Positions 50,080 to 59,371 of a stretch of 64,000 nt of DNA are shown piece by piece. Every line of letters begins with the position of its first letter. The stretch's first letter is position 1. The notes beneath the pieces were generated by a model, which was not told where the DNA came from, did no database searches, and worked only from the letters and a program-made list of their open reading frames with translations. Origin of the DNA: Pycnococcus provasolii (lineage: Eukaryota > Chlorophyta > Pseudoscourfieldiophyceae > Pseudoscourfieldiales > Pycnococcaceae); assembly GCA_938743325.2 (NCBI GenBank), contig OW568864.1, forward strand, positions 1-64,000. The letters are read 5' to 3'. A program made the position numbers and the translations under genes.

Positions 50080-50701
50080 ATGCGTGTCTCCTTTGTCTTT
50101 TGTTTACTTTTTTTTTTTCATCCATGATGACATCCTTTGAAACCACAACAACCTTGTAATAAAAAAACCAAACACTTCTTTGAATGCAGAACGTTCGTTC
50201 CCTGGTCCTTTTTACCCTGCTGTGGCATACATAGGACATACTGTTGACAACAGTACGGTGTGACGCGCCACAACCTCGCGCCACAGCACGTGTGCCAATC
50301 CCCGACTTGCGACTTCCTTGAACCATAACCCCTACTTAAGAGGTGCGGGGCCGGAAGGTCAGGCCAGAAGGCTCAGCAACCCCCACCCTCCTCCTCCTCC
50401 TCCTCCTCCTCGAGTGTCGACGCGGAAAAATCAAGCTGGTTTCGAAATCCGCCTCCGGCCCCTCCGGACTCCTCCGGACCGCGAACATCGAACCCCTTAT
50501 CTCCATCTCCGCGACGCCACGCCAAGCCTGGTGGCAGTGCGTTGCCCTCCCCCCCCCCGCTCCCCCGGGCCACGCCACTCGGACTCGTCCGACCCAAGCT
50601 CCTGTTCTCTCCTCGCACCGACCAGCCCAATCGTAGCTCCGACAACGCCAACCTCCGCATACGTGCCGTGCTCCCGCTGCCGGTGCTGTGCTTGCCTCGT
50701 C
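50080..50701. other. Intergenic region, no gene seen
   Basis: About 620 bp between two plus-strand genes. It contains a (CTC)n run at 50390-50412 and C-rich promoter-like sequence. Open frames here are compositional. No gene or RNA is recognised. Confidence 0.45.
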
Positions 50702-51937
50702 ATGCTCAGTCACCAAGCACGCTTTGTGCACTCGTCGTCGTCCGCCATAAAACCTTCCCTACACAACAAAACGGGATGCAGAAGAACGTCGACGACGTCG
50801 TCTGGGTACGCGATCCCTGCGAAGATCGACTATGCGGCTGCCCCGCCAAGAGTCGTCGTGCAAGCGCTGCCATCCTTGCTGCCGTCGAGACGTCCGAAAA
50901 ACGCGAGAAGCAGCAGGCTGCAGGCTGCGACGAACCCGCCACAGGATAACCCAGCCAGTCAGAACACGGTTACAGCAAACTCACCCCCCTCGTCCGGAGA
51001 CTCCGCGATTTCCGGATGGCGCGAAGACTGGCTCTTTGGCTCGGAGTGGGACGGCTCGAAAACGCAAACGAAGCCAGGTGAAAGCAACAACGCAACGCCG
51101 TTCAGGGGGAAGAGGACGGTGCGCGACGACTGGGAGCCAAAGAACAGGGACGTCTTTCTCAAGTTCAGCGAACTGTCGCTGTTCGAGAAGCTCAACGTGA
51201 ATGTGCAGGAGGAGGAGGAGCAGCTGCGTGCCGAGGCGAGACGAAACAGCCGCGAGTCCAAAGACGCGCTCACCTTCCTGGGCACGCTCGCCGCCGTGCC
51301 TCTCAGCGTGTCCTTCGTCACGGGCGAGTTCATCTACGATCCCATGGTGGCGTCGTTTGCCGCCGTTCACCCCGAAACGTTCGAGGTGCGCGACTACCAG
51401 AAGAGGGAGGGGTCGAAGGAGTTGCACGGCGAGGAGACTAAGCTGCGCCTGCTCGCAAATGTTGGTGAGGCTCCGGAGCTGTCGGAAAAAGAGCTGAGTC
51501 AGAAGCTGCACGAGAAAGCTGAGCACATTGCACACGAGTTCATCGAGGAGAACGAGAAGGCACTGAGCAACGGTCTTGCGGACTCTACCGCCATATTCGT
51601 GCTCGTTGCCATGATCCTCGTGCAGAGAGAGAAGTGGGACATCCTCGTCGAGACGTGGAAGCGGCTGTTCGACGGATTCAGCGACACGGGCAAGGCTTTT
51701 CTGCTCATCCTCGTGACGGACATTCTGCTGGGATACCACAGCGAGGCTGGATGGACTGGCATGATTGAAATTATCTGCGCGCACTACGGCGTTGAGGTGG
51801 AAGAGGAGGCTCTGTTCACCTTCATTGCTATCGTTCCCGTGTGCATCGACTCTTACTTCAAGTTCTGGGTATTCCAGTATTTGACGGGATTGTCGCCCAC
51901 GGCACGCGTCACCTTCCAGACTATGGATCGGCACTAG
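50702..51937 (+). CDS. Plastid envelope CemA/PxcA-family protein (DLDG1-like)
   Basis: A 411-residue protein. The first about 80 residues are Ser/Arg/Pro-rich, fitting a transit peptide. The C-terminal CemA/PxcA domain has several membrane helices: STAIFVLVAMILVQRE, FLLILVTDILLGYHSEAGWTGMIE, ALFTFIAIVPVCIDSYFKFWVFQYLTGLSP. The last has the family's D...KFW.F.YL...SP end. PxcA and CemA influence light-dependent proton exchange and inorganic carbon uptake, and plant nuclear homologues (DLDG1) act with CemA at the envelope. Here the gene is nuclear, as in land plants. An acidic helix precedes the domain. Confidence 0.85.
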   Translation: MLSHQARFVHSSSSAIKPSLHNKTGCRRTSTTSSGYAIPAKIDYAAAPPRVVVQALPSLLPSRRPKNARSSRLQAATNPPQDNPASQNTVTANSPPSSGDSAISGWREDWLFGSEWDGSKTQTKPGESNNATPFRGKRTVRDDWEPKNRDVFLKFSELSLFEKLNVNVQEEEEQLRAEARRNSRESKDALTFLGTLAAVPLSVSFVTGEFIYDPMVASFAAVHPETFEVRDYQKREGSKELHGEETKLRLLANVGEAPELSEKELSQKLHEKAEHIAHEFIEENEKALSNGLADSTAIFVLVAMILVQREKWDILVETWKRLFDGFSDTGKAFLLILVTDILLGYHSEAGWTGMIEIICAHYGVEVEEEALFTFIAIVPVCIDSYFKFWVFQYLTGLSPTARVTFQTMDRH

Positions 51938-52156
51938 ACAACAAAACGATGTGAGCAGTGCCAACAACGTGTTTTTCCTACGAATCTGTCAAAACAAAAC
52001 AAAACAAAAATAGAGAGAGAAACTGCTTAGTTGATTTTCAAAAGTTTACATTCGTTTTTCCATAATTCTCTCTCTCTCTTATCTTTCTCTCTCTCTCAAC
52101 TTTTCCTCCTTGTTCGTTTTCCATTTAGCTCCTGTTTTTGCTTGTTTGTTTTGATT

Positions 52157-54121
52157 TCAGAAAAATGGCAAGTTTGATGCCATTTGTTGAGCAGCGGGGA
52201 AGAGACCGCCGCCACGCGAGTTGCGAGATGGCGTGTCGCTCTCATCATCACGGCGGATCGCATCGGCGTTCGATCGCCCAGCCTCGAACAGAAACGTGCG
52301 ACCTCTAGTACGTCCTTTTGTCACCGTCGGTCCTTCCAAGCTCTTGTCCATCCACGACGCACGGCGCACGAGATACTGCTCGATGCGTGCGAGCTCCGCG
52401 TCGTATGCAGACTTCGCCTGTACGCGCGCTCCTGTGCTGAGCGTCGACGGAGGCGAGCACATGCGGACGATGCGGCGAATCCCATCTTCATTCAGCACGT
52501 TCTCGCGCGCACCTTCCCAGGCTTTGCGCACATTCTTGAGGTAGTACGAATCGCCGAACATGCGCGCGAACCAACGGGGAACACGGCTCGTCGTACGCCC
52601 ACCAGCCCAGCTCGAATCCTCGATGTGCACGCGGTACATCCACCGATCCGAGTTGCGTTCCTGCAGTGCGTCGTGGTGGTAGAAGCTTGGCGAGATGCGA
52701 AGTGCCCATCTCTCCGTGTTGGCTTCGGCGGCAGCCTCGCCAGGCTTCGGCGGTCCGCCGCGGTCGCGCCGCTTTTTCGTTGTCGCGTCGGCGGCAGCAT
52801 CGGCATCCACGCGGAACTCCATCATGCGGTCGTAGCTGCGCATCGCCCCAAGCAACTCGTTCGCGAGGAACCAAGTAACCCATTGCTTGGGTGTGTACGC
52901 GTAGTAGCCTGTCTGCTTATTCGTGCTCTGCCAGAACGTGCTGAACAACGCCCTCTCGAAGTTGTAGAGATGATCACGAAGCAGGCTCACGGTGTTGCTT
53001 GTCACGTCTTTCGGCTCGTACACGTGCACGGGATTGTCGCCTCCCATGTAGTCCGTGTACTCGTTCTTGTTGAGGTGAACAGTTACCGTGTCCATCTTGA
53101 ACGTGATGTCGTTGACGCTGCTGGATGGGCATGGATCGCCCTCGGCGATGTAGCCACATGAGCTGGGGTAATTGAGGGAAAATCGAAGTGGTGAGTGCGC
53201 CTTCGGCGTCGTCATGCCGGGCGGCAGAGGTCGGGTGCGAAGGCGACGAGGGGAGAGCTCGGACTCCGCGGTGAGAACGTAGAGCTCATCCTTCACCGTC
53301 CCACTACTTCCTTGCATTGTTGTATTTGGAGAGCCCATTGGACTTTCCCGTATTGATAGAGTCACGTAAACAGGCTTTGGCGCGTATCCCACGCGCAGGC
53401 GGCTCTGCACGGCGGCGCCAATGCAGTCTCTCACCGGCGCGAGGTTGTCAGGTCGAACCTGGCGAAGTCGATACGATCTTCCAGGTGGCAGCTGTCGATG
53501 AATGCCAACGCTCGGGTCCTCCACCTCGAACGTGAACGTGCGTCCGACGGTGTCTGCCTCCGAGCGATCGTGTCCTAGTCGCCACCACGCCTCGTTTGTG
53601 GGAATTTCCACGAACGACGATGTCGTGGTTGCGGTCTGCATTACAGGCATCGATACACGACGACGACGTGAAGTACCTCCTCCTTCCATGCTCTCTATGA
53701 GAAGCGCGGGTGCGATCGTAGTAGTGGTAGTAGTGGGAACTTGCCGCCCACCATTATTGCTGTTCGTGTTCGCCTTTTCTTCTTCTTCTTCTTCAGCTGC
53801 AATCTCTTCATCAGCTGGCCGAACAACGGCAGAAGTAAGGTTAGTCGTCGACAACATCGTTGCCTGTACGGGCACGGCGGCAGATGCTGCTGTTGTTGTG
53901 GTGGTGGTCGTCAGCAGAGTCACATTGTTGTTATTGTTGTGATGACTCACCACTGATGCTGCATCCGAATAGTTATGTGATGCGGTCAACGAGGAGTTAC
54001 CCCTGGCACCCCCACCACCCCCCTCAGAGCCCTGGTCAACAGCACTGGCAAACAAGAAATTAAATGACAGCAGCACCGTCACCGCGAACATCATCGTCGT
54101 CATCATCCTATTCACCGCCAT
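52157..54121 (-). CDS. Secreted CotH-like protein (spore-coat kinase family)
   Basis: A 654-residue protein with a signal peptide (MMFAVTVLLSFNFLFASA), a Ser/Thr/Asn-rich mucin-like region to about 150, and a domain resembling CotH. The diagnostic order is KMDTVTVHLNKNEY..., VHVYEPKDVTSN, LLRDHLYNFERALFST, the GYYAYTPKQWVTWFLANELLGAM block, PRWFARMFGD, and ARIEQYLVRRASWMDKSLEG. CotH proteins are secreted or cell-surface atypical kinases in bacteria and some fungi. The region that usually carries the metal-binding WDxD motif reads SPSFYHHDALQE, so catalysis is doubtful. A Lys/Arg-rich insert lies near 440. The match is from remembered family patterns. Confidence 0.65.
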   Translation of the reverse strand: MAVNRMMTTMMFAVTVLLSFNFLFASAVDQGSEGGGGGARGNSSLTASHNYSDAASVVSHHNNNNNVTLLTTTTTTTAASAAVPVQATMLSTTNLTSAVVRPADEEIAAEEEEEEKANTNSNNGGRQVPTTTTTTIAPALLIESMEGGGTSRRRRVSMPVMQTATTTSSFVEIPTNEAWWRLGHDRSEADTVGRTFTFEVEDPSVGIHRQLPPGRSYRLRQVRPDNLAPVRDCIGAAVQSRLRVGYAPKPVYVTLSIRESPMGSPNTTMQGSSGTVKDELYVLTAESELSPRRLRTRPLPPGMTTPKAHSPLRFSLNYPSSCGYIAEGDPCPSSSVNDITFKMDTVTVHLNKNEYTDYMGGDNPVHVYEPKDVTSNTVSLLRDHLYNFERALFSTFWQSTNKQTGYYAYTPKQWVTWFLANELLGAMRSYDRMMEFRVDADAAADATTKKRRDRGGPPKPGEAAAEANTERWALRISPSFYHHDALQERNSDRWMYRVHIEDSSWAGGRTTSRVPRWFARMFGDSYYLKNVRKAWEGARENVLNEDGIRRIVRMCSPPSTLSTGARVQAKSAYDAELARIEQYLVRRASWMDKSLEGPTVTKGRTRGRTFLFEAGRSNADAIRRDDESDTPSRNSRGGGLFPAAQQMASNLPFF

Positions 54122-54436
54122 CCTCCTCAATTGAAGAGGAACTTACTTGTGAACGAACTGAGGAAGGAAGGTGCTCGAACTACTACTACGGGGCCGGTCC
54201 CCAGAAGACAGGTAGGCAGGTAGTGGGAATCTCAGAACAATGCATGTGAATTTGTGTAGTGGTTCCATCCGATGGATTCTCCGACAAACTTTCGGTCGGT
54301 TTTGATTCGGGGTTTCGGGGAAATCTTGTAAATCTTTTTGATTTTGATTCTCTGTGACGCGTCTGACTGCTTTGTCTTTACGACAATCATCGTCATCAAG
54401 TAGTTCGCGCAGACAGATCATACAGTTGTAGTAAGT

Positions 54437-55945
54437 ATGGTCCAGCTGTCGTGGGTCACGTCCGTCGCGGGTCTGCTCGTATTCGGCACCGCCACGTCCG
54501 TCATCAGCAAGGCGGTGTACGGGCTGCACGGCGAGGGACTGCACGGCGATGTGCATCCATTCGTCAAGCCGTGGTTCATGGTCTTCCTGATGTTCGTCGC
54601 AATGAGCGTCTGCCTTCCGACGTACTTTGTGGCGCACTGGCTCGCAACGAAAATCGCGCGTCGCCGTCATCGCACACTTCTTGAACACCAAAAACGGCAC
54701 TACGAATGGTCTGTGGCATTCTGGATTGGTGCACCGGCAGCTTTCGACTTGATTGCCACCATCCTGATGAATTTGGGCCTCATTTTCGTCTCTGCTAGCG
54801 TGTATCAGATGATGCGTGGAGCCGAAATGCTGTTTGCCGCGCTGTTTGGCGTCACGTTCCTGCGCCGTCGTCTCGCACTGGAAAATTACCTTGGAATCCT
54901 CTTAGCAATCATCGGCATCTTTATTGTTGGGCTCGCTTCCGTGCTCGGCAACGAAGAGGATAAGAAGGGGGGCACCCCCCACAACGGCAACAACCACCAC
55001 CACCATCATCACGACGATGACAATGCTACTGTCATCATGCGGCACGGAGGAGGAGGAGGAGGAGGAGGTGTTTCCGTCGAGCAGCAACTTCTCGGTATGG
55101 GGCTGATTGTGCTCAGCCAAATGGTACAGGCTGCGCAGCTAACATTCGAGGAACACTTTCTCGACCACTTTCAGGTGAACGCACTTCTGGTTGTTGGCTT
55201 TGAGGGCGTGTGGGGCATCGTGATTATGACACTTCTTCTCGTGTGCATGCAGTACACACCCGCAGCAGACCTCGGGGGTCTGATTCCGGCGGACGTCGGC
55301 GGAGTCGTTGAGAATACGCAAGACACTCTTCGCATGCTGTCCACAACGCCACTCATCGCGATTGTAGTGGTGGTGCAGGCTGTGAGCCTCTATGCATACA
55401 ACTTCACCGGCATGTCAGTCACCGGCCACTTCAGCGCAATCTTTCGGACCGTCTTGGAGACGCTGCGCACGCTCTTCGTTTGGATGGTCGACCTCGTGCT
55501 CTTCTACGCGCACGTCCAGAGCGGCGGAAAGCCCTTGGGCGAGTCATGGAACTCGTACTCTGTCCTCCAGCTCGTCGGCTTCTTTTGCTTGGTCGCTGCA
55601 ACGCTTGTGTACGCGCGTGGCGACGTGAAAACGGTTGAGATTGCAGCCGTGAATGAGCGCCGACGGCGTTCATTAGACTCAGGATTGGCGCCGGTGAAAG
55701 AAGAAGAGTCCGACGAAGAAGGTGGCGGCGACGATGAGTCATCCCCCTTCATCCCTCGCCTGGTGAGCGCTCCTCGTTCTCTCGTGAACGACGACGACGA
55801 CGACGAGCATGACATGATATACAGTCTGAGCGCGAGTGACTTGGTGTATTCGACGAGTGCGGGTAAGTCAAGCTACGGTTTAAGTGCCGCGAGTCCGAGT
55901 GGCGGTCGCGCTCGTTTGAGCCTCGATGAGCCAGCAGTGCGCTGA
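54437..55945 (+). CDS. SLC35F6-like drug/metabolite transporter
   Basis: A 502-residue protein with about ten membrane helices. Family landmarks are LVFGTATSVISKAVYG near the N-terminus, ASVYQMMRGAEMLFAALFGVTFLRRRL, ENYLGILLAIIGIFIVG and LSQMVQAAQLTFEEHFL. NFTGMSVTGHFSAIFRTVLETLRTLFVW and QLVGFFCLVAATLVY close the membrane core. These match SLC35F6 of the nucleotide-sugar/triose-phosphate transporter superfamily. A His/Asn/Gly-rich loop near 190-215 and a long acidic cytosolic tail are lineage insertions. Substrate is unknown; lysosomal or vacuolar membranes are the known site in animals. Confidence 0.85.
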   Translation: MVQLSWVTSVAGLLVFGTATSVISKAVYGLHGEGLHGDVHPFVKPWFMVFLMFVAMSVCLPTYFVAHWLATKIARRRHRTLLEHQKRHYEWSVAFWIGAPAAFDLIATILMNLGLIFVSASVYQMMRGAEMLFAALFGVTFLRRRLALENYLGILLAIIGIFIVGLASVLGNEEDKKGGTPHNGNNHHHHHHDDDNATVIMRHGGGGGGGGVSVEQQLLGMGLIVLSQMVQAAQLTFEEHFLDHFQVNALLVVGFEGVWGIVIMTLLLVCMQYTPAADLGGLIPADVGGVVENTQDTLRMLSTTPLIAIVVVVQAVSLYAYNFTGMSVTGHFSAIFRTVLETLRTLFVWMVDLVLFYAHVQSGGKPLGESWNSYSVLQLVGFFCLVAATLVYARGDVKTVEIAAVNERRRRSLDSGLAPVKEEESDEEGGGDDESSPFIPRLVSAPRSLVNDDDDDEHDMIYSLSASDLVYSTSAGKSSYGLSAASPSGGRARLSLDEPAVR

Positions 55946-56246
55946 GGGATGACGAGAATTCATAATTTGAAGTAAAATTGATAGGGAGATGGTCATGATA
56001 TTTTTGTTATAAGTCCTACTTATGAAAGCAATGCAGTAATGTATGAATCAATAAAAGGTACCTAGTAATGAACCATTAGAGTTTGTCTTTGACCCTAATG
56101 ACCCAAATGTGGTTGATAAAGTACAGCAACAAGTTCATGCGGTCAATTGGCGGACGACGCGTCGTGGCCAACGAGCGCGACGGCGACGCGTCCGCAACCG
56201 CAGCGACTGCCACCGACGCACGCGGGAGGATCAGCTCGTCCAAGTT

Positions 56247-56472
56247 TGTGGTGCAAACCCCCAGTTGGGGACTTGGGGCGTGGCGCCAAGGCGGTGCAAA
56301 CCCCTACTGGGGCCATGACGTGGAAGGGCATGACGTGGAGGGAGATTTAGTTAGATCCCCTAGTCCTTGTCACCCCCCTTTTTCCCCTTCCCCGGGACCG
56401 GGACCTTTTCCCCTTAACTGTAACCGCCATTCCAACCGTTCACTACACCTTAAGGTCAACTTTGCCGTCACA
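56247..56472. repeat. Left LTR of TRIM-like element
   Basis: 226 bp, TGTGGTGC to GTCACA, preceded by AAGTT. It contains a GGCCATGACGTGGAAGGG box followed by a second GCATGACGTGG, a short direct repeat inside the LTR. Confidence 0.88.
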
Positions 56473-56654
56473 CCGATCGGGTCGGAGCTGCTGTTTTATC
56501 TTTCTGGCCATGGCAGTCGGAGCTGCCGTGCCTTTCTTTTGAATAGTCAGACGGTCGGAGCCGTTCTGTACTTCTCGCAGTTGGTACTGCAATGTGGAAC
56601 GAAATTTTGTTGGCAGTTTACAGTGCATGCACGCCTTAGCACCACGGGGTGGTG

Positions 56655-56880
56655 TGTGGTGCAAACCCCCAGTTGGGGACTTGGGGCGTGGCGCCAAGGC
56701 GGTGCAAACCCCTACTGGGGCCATGACGTGGAAGGGCATGACGTGGAGGGAGATTTAGTTAGATCCCCTAGTCCTTGTCACCCCCCTTTTTCCCCTTCCC
56801 CGGGACCGGGACCTTTTCCCCTTAACTGTAACCGCCATTCCAACCGTTCACTACACCTTAAGGTCAACTTTGCCGTCACA
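56655..56880. repeat. Right LTR of TRIM-like element
   Basis: 226 bp, identical to the left LTR by eye, and followed by AAGTT. Confidence 0.88.
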
Positions 56881-57076
56881 AAGTTGCCGTCGGTGCGCAT
56901 CCAGCATTCGTACGCGCCCTCCACCAATATTTGCGCGAACGAGCGCACTCCGGAGTTGTTGACGCCATTGAATAGTATTGATTCACCACGGACACCTGGC
57001 ACGCCCAGATCAAAACCCAAACCCGGATGATTGAAGTATTGAACCATGAAACACAACCAACGAAACCAAGCTACAG

Positions 57077-57127
57077 TAACCCTAACCCTAACCCTAACCT
57101 AACCCTAACCCTAACCCTAACCCTAAC
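57077..57127. repeat. Interstitial telomere tract
   Basis: About eight CCCTAA units in the same orientation as the left telomere, including one shortened CCTAA unit as seen near base 14 of the telomere. It lies 57 kb inside the chromosome, between the split reading frame and the PH/WW gene. It could reflect double-strand-break repair, or an amplified telo-box promoter element. Confidence 0.9.
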
Positions 57128-57504
57128 GATAAAGGGGAAGAAGGTGCCCCCCAAACCAAACCAGGTGGCCCAAAACCAAGCCAAAACCCAAAAGGAGGAA
57201 CGAGCTGACGAGCACCCCGAAGCCGAAGAAGGAAGAAGTCTCGCCGCATTGAACCCGGGAGTCCCTCCCCTGAGCTCAGCTCAGCTCAGCCTGGAAATCC
57301 CTCCAGCGAAGCGAAGCGACGCGCCTCTCCTTCCTCCCCCCTCCCCCCTCCCCCGGCCACGCCACATTACGCCACGCCCCAGCGAACCCGTCCACGTGCA
57401 TCTGCATCTGCATCTGCATCTGCATCGCGCACGCAACATCGGGCAGGCTGGTGACCGGTGTGCTTTCTCGTACTACTTATTAGTGCCAGACCTTGTTGGT
57501 TCTA
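57128..57504. promoter_or_regulatory. 5' flank of PH/WW gene with CATCTG microsatellite
   Basis: The region holds A- and C-rich sequence and a (CATCTG)n run at 57398-57424. An AGCTCAGCTCAGCTCAGC run at 57278-57292 is also present. No gene is seen. Confidence 0.4.
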
Positions 57505-59061
57505 ATGGCGTCGTACCCAGACTACTACACGCCCCTTCCCGCATCCGCACCCGCGGTTCCGCACAACAACGCATCCGCCTCTGCCTCCTCGTCCCCGTAC
57601 AGTGACGGCTCTAGCTACGCGCAGCAGCACGCGTACGCGCAAACGCAGGTTCCCGGGCCACAGCAGGCGCAGCAGCAGCAGCAGTACGCGTACGCCGCAC
57701 CGCCACCGCAGGCGCAGCAGCACCATGCTGCAGCACCGCAACCACCGCCGCAGCAACAACAAAGGCTACCTAGTGGCATGTACACAGACGACGAGGGCCA
57801 CACGCGATTCCGAGTGAACCTCTCCGAACGAAACGGGGACGTCGTCGTCGTCAAAATTACACTCGACGGGCTTAAGATATACGACGCCTCGGGAGCGAGA
57901 CAGCTCAGGCAGTACGCACTCAATATGATCACCAGGTGGACGCAGTACGGAGACAAACTCACGATTCTCACCAGATGCTCGCCAAACGCGGACGAACACC
58001 CAATCGCCTTCGTCGCGGACACCATCACGATACGCGAGCTCATAGACACGCTCACTTCCACGTGCCTGCAGCTCGTCGAGATACGCGACGCGGAGGAGGA
58101 GGACGAACGAATCGCCGCGGATGCGAGGCTGGCGGCGTACACCGCGGAGAAGGAAGACGACGAGGAACTGGAGAAGAAGGAGGCGGAGGCGGAGGCGGCG
58201 AAGGCGGAGGCTGCCACAAGGGCAATCAGGAGGGAGGCTGGCGTCGACGCGTCTTCGGTCGACTTCTGGGCACGTGCGGAGAAGGCTGGGTGGCTTTGGA
58301 GCAAGGGTGCGCACATCAAGACATGGCGAAAGAGGTGGCACATTCTCAAGGCTGGGTACATCTTCCGCTTCTTGGACGACAACATCGACCCGCACTGCAA
58401 GCCGCGCGGCGTGTCTGATCTTAAGGACCTCGACTACGTCGCGGAGTGTGGCACGACAACCACCAACCCAGGAATGCGTGGCTTGCTTTCGACGTCGTCG
58501 TCCGGGGGACAAACTCTGTACCTCTTCGAGGTTGTGTTCGTCGAGTGGAGCAAGACGGGTGGTGATAACAGCGCGAAGAAGCTCACACTCGGCGCGGATA
58601 GCGCGGAGGAACGCGAGTCGTGGATTCGCGCCGTCAACCAGTCTGGCCTGAAGATCAGCTCTCCTCCTAAAGATCCGGAAAAGAGGGACATGGTCCCTCA
58701 GAGACAGCTGGGCACCGCCCTGCACGAAAATGGCGTGCCGCTGCCTCCGATGCGGCCAATTGATGACGTGCTGCCAAAGAAAGCTTCGACGCACGATCAG
58801 CTGCTCTCAACGCTGAAAAAAAGCTACGATAATACGGCGGAGAAGGAGCAGGAGCGACGCGCATCGTTCGGCTCCGTGACGTATGCAACCGGTCCCAATG
58901 TCGCTAGCTACGGCAGTGGTGGTGGTGGTGGCGCACCTCCGCCGCAGCATCAGCAGCACGCCGCAGCAGACGCGGGGCAATGGGAGATGGCATATGCTCC
59001 AGATGGCCGCGCGTACTGGTTCAATCGCGCGACGAATGAGACGCGCTGGAATCTCATTTAG
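57505..59061 (+). CDS. PH-domain and WW-domain protein
   Basis: A 518-residue protein. After a Gln/Ala/Pro-rich N-terminus, residues about 95-195 form a PH/PTB-like fold (RFRVNLSERNGDVVVVKITLDGLKIYD... ending in LQLVEIRD). A Glu/Ala coiled segment follows. A canonical PH domain spans about 250-395 (KAGWLWSKGAHIKTWRKRWHILKAGYIFRF..., ESWIRAVNQSG). The C-terminus is a WW domain (WEMAYAPDGRAYWFNRATNETRW). PH domains bind phosphoinositides and WW domains bind Pro-rich peptides, so a membrane-linked adaptor role is likely. The exact orthologue is not recognised. Confidence 0.82.
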   Translation: MASYPDYYTPLPASAPAVPHNNASASASSSPYSDGSSYAQQHAYAQTQVPGPQQAQQQQQYAYAAPPPQAQQHHAAAPQPPPQQQQRLPSGMYTDDEGHTRFRVNLSERNGDVVVVKITLDGLKIYDASGARQLRQYALNMITRWTQYGDKLTILTRCSPNADEHPIAFVADTITIRELIDTLTSTCLQLVEIRDAEEEDERIAADARLAAYTAEKEDDEELEKKEAEAEAAKAEAATRAIRREAGVDASSVDFWARAEKAGWLWSKGAHIKTWRKRWHILKAGYIFRFLDDNIDPHCKPRGVSDLKDLDYVAECGTTTTNPGMRGLLSTSSSGGQTLYLFEVVFVEWSKTGGDNSAKKLTLGADSAEERESWIRAVNQSGLKISSPPKDPEKRDMVPQRQLGTALHENGVPLPPMRPIDDVLPKKASTHDQLLSTLKKSYDNTAEKEQERRASFGSVTYATGPNVASYGSGGGGGAPPPQHQQHAAADAGQWEMAYAPDGRAYWFNRATNETRWNLI

Positions 59062-59371
59062 ACACACGCCGGGGATTGCTCATTCAGTAATGGAACGGTT
59101 TTTTCTTCAAAAGTCCCACGGGGGCTTCTGCTTTTCGTTGGCGTCGTAAGAAGCCTCCGCTTGCAACATGTTTGTCGTTGTTGTTGTCGCTAACTTACCA
59201 TGCCTCAACTTACGAAATAAAAGAAAAGAATGAAATTTTTTACTGTTTTTGTTTTTTCGAAGAATTTGTGGTCCTTCATCATCAAAACGCGCGCCCCACT
59301 ACGTTGCCACTGTTTAGTTCTGATTTGTTTTGCTAAGTACTACTGATGCAGCAGTGCTTCTAGTATGGAGC

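Larger units (their letters stand above)
56247..56880. mobile_element. TRIM-like non-autonomous LTR retroelement
   Basis: Two 226-bp direct repeats (56247-56472 and 56655-56880), identical by eye, flank a 182-bp internal region. Each repeat begins TGTGGTGC and ends GTCACA, so TG...CA ends are present. The 5-bp sequence AAGTT lies immediately outside both ends (56242-56246 and 56881-56885) and is a target-site duplication. There is no coding capacity, which fits a terminal-repeat retrotransposon in miniature. No convincing primer-binding site or polypurine tract was found, so the orientation is open. The internal region carries three TCGGAGC boxes. Perfect LTR identity implies recent insertion. 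Confidence 0.88.
56076..57047 (-). pseudogene. Short reading frame split by LTR element
   Basis: Coding-like sequence on the minus strand at 57047-56881 is interrupted by the 634-bp element (56247-56880) and resumes at 56241-56076. If the insert and one copy of its 5-bp target duplication are removed, the two parts join in frame across AAC-TTG-GAC (Asn-Leu-Asp), giving 110 codons with one stop. The product would start MVQYFNHPGLGFDLGVP and end FINHIWVIRVKDKL. I do not recognise it. It may be the tail of a gene whose upstream part was lost next to the interstitial telomere block at 57077. It may also be chance coding. Confidence 0.5.
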
